DNA of 6,141 nucleotides from Spirosoma sp. (GTDB taxonomy: Bacteria > Bacteroidota > Bacteroidia > Cytophagales > Spirosomataceae). The stretch lies in contig JANXVQ010000407.1 of NCBI GenBank assembly GCA_025351545.1, forward strand, positions 1-6,141, read 5' to 3'. The notes below the pieces were generated by a model. That model saw nothing but the letters and a program-made list of their open reading frames with translations, was not told where the DNA came from and searched no databases. Shown here in pieces: positions 5,518 to 6,141 of this stretch. A program made the position numbers and the translations under genes. Numbering within the stretch: position 1 is the stretch's first letter; each line of letters begins with the position of its first letter.

Positions 5518-6141
5518 TTAGTTAAGTTGCCCGGCCAGTACGGCAATGCCTTCGGCAAAGCTATGCGGTTCGTATCCTAAAACCGTTCGGGCCTTATCCA
5601 GAATAAAACCTGTGCGCGGAGGACGCCGGGCCACCTGAGTAAACGTCGATGCATCGGCCTGGGCAATCAGTGATTTATCGAGACCAAAATAATCTGCCGT
5701 TTGAATGGCCATCTCGTAAGGCGTTATAACTTCCTTTCCCGAGATATTGAAAATACCTTCAGCCTCCTGATCAGCAATGAGATAGCAGCCCATTGCCAAA
5801 TCTTCGGCAAGCGTCGGACTGCGCCACTGATCGGTTACAACCTTGATATTCTTACCGTCTTCGAGCGATTTTTTTACCCACAAAATAATATTGCTACGGC
5901 TCATATCATGAGCGATACCATACACTAATACCGTTCGGGCAATGGCCCACCGGATTGGGGTACTCGAACGGCCTGAATTTCGAACGGCCAGTTCACCCGC
6001 CTGCTTGCTCCAGCCGTAGAAACTAATTGGATTTGCTTCGGCGGTTTCGTCGTAAGGGCCATCTGCACCGTCGAAAATAAAATCGGTTGACACATGCAAT
6101 AAGAAAGCATCGGTAGCCCGGCAGGCTTCGATAATGTACTC
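5518..6141 (-). CDS. RmlD-like SDR sugar-nucleotide reductase, 5' end cut by window edge
   Basis: The frame is open from the right edge to a TAA at 5520-5518, giving the C-terminal 207 residues of an extended short-chain dehydrogenase of the dTDP-4-dehydrorhamnose reductase (RmlD) family. The N-terminal Rossmann glycine motif, probably about 90 residues, is outside the window. The codon at 6099-6097 is an internal leucine TTG, not a start: family sequence continues upstream of it (EYIIEACRATDAFLLHVSTD). Numbering from the edge, HVSTDFIFDG (16-25) holds the S/T of the active site, YGWSK (42-46) the catalytic Tyr and Lys, and VTDQWRSPTLAEDLA (102-116) is the RmlD-type substrate segment. NPISFYG (37-43) is typical. 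No other rhamnose genes (rmlA, rmlB, rmlC) are visible, so the exact NDP-sugar substrate is open; a generic SDR oxidoreductase label is the safe reading. Confidence 0.9.
   Translation of the reverse strand, partial: EYIIEACRATDAFLLHVSTDFIFDGADGPYDETAEANPISFYGWSKQAGELAVRNSGRSSTPIRWAIARTVLVYGIAHDMSRSNIILWVKKSLEDGKNIKVVTDQWRSPTLAEDLAMGCYLIADQEAEGIFNISGKEVITPYEMAIQTADYFGLDKSLIAQADASTFTQVARRPPRTGFILDKARTVLGYEPHSFAEGIAVLAGQLN

Noticed and set aside
5701..6110. Plus- and minus-strand frames overlapping the SDR gene
   Set aside because: The SDR frame carries YxxxK and VTDQWRSPT motifs and is open to the window edge; the others have none.
1..6141. Mobile element, CRISPR array, tRNA, rRNA or toxin-antitoxin pair
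   Set aside because: No transposase or integrase motif, no regularly spaced repeats, and no tRNA- or rRNA-like sequence was seen on either strand.

Overview
The window looks like an ordinary chromosomal segment from a Bacteroidota bacterium, most likely a Cytophagales member of the Spirosoma type. The protein families point that way: a Bat-operon DUF58 protein, a DUF4296 lipoprotein, and a single-domain dolichol-phosphate-mannose-synthase-like GT2. So do the near absence of Shine-Dalgarno sequences and the presence of TAnnTTTG-like -7 elements. The genus is an inference from remembered protein similarity; no search was run.

Layout. Positions 1-1529 (minus strand) hold the head of an aerotolerance (Bat-type) operon: a DUF58 protein (666-1529) and, joined to it by a TGATG stop/start overlap, a membrane protein with signal peptide and one TM helix that runs off the left edge (1-666). 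Positions 1530-1613 are a divergent promoter region with two interleaved inverted repeats and a good minus-strand -7 element. On the plus strand follow a small DUF4296 lipoprotein (1614-1997), an ATGA-coupled HemG/HemY-type protoporphyrinogen oxidase (1994-3355), and a polyprenol-phosphate-mannose-synthase-like GT2 (3428-4258, GTG start, probably with its own promoter). Next is a visibly more A+T-rich secreted protein that I do not recognise (4396-4983), preceded by a 137-bp spacer with two imperfect hairpins. It is convergent with a minus-strand pair: a DUF167 (YggU-type) protein (5125-5418, TTG start) and, upstream of it, an RmlD-like SDR sugar-nucleotide reductase cut by the right edge (5518-6141). 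Between these two lie a possible 29-codon ORF and a perfect 8-bp inverted repeat.

How the genes fit together. The left block belongs to the MoxR/DUF58/Bat system, associated with envelope and oxidative stress. The lipoprotein-HemG pair links an outer-envelope lipoprotein to the O2-using penultimate step of heme synthesis. The GT2 and the RmlD-like enzyme both belong to envelope glycan metabolism but are not in one operon. I see no transposase, integrase, CRISPR array, tRNA or rRNA. I found no convincing novel multi-gene system. The best leads are the divergent control region, the unrecognised secreted protein, and the small ORF with palindrome near 5423-5512.
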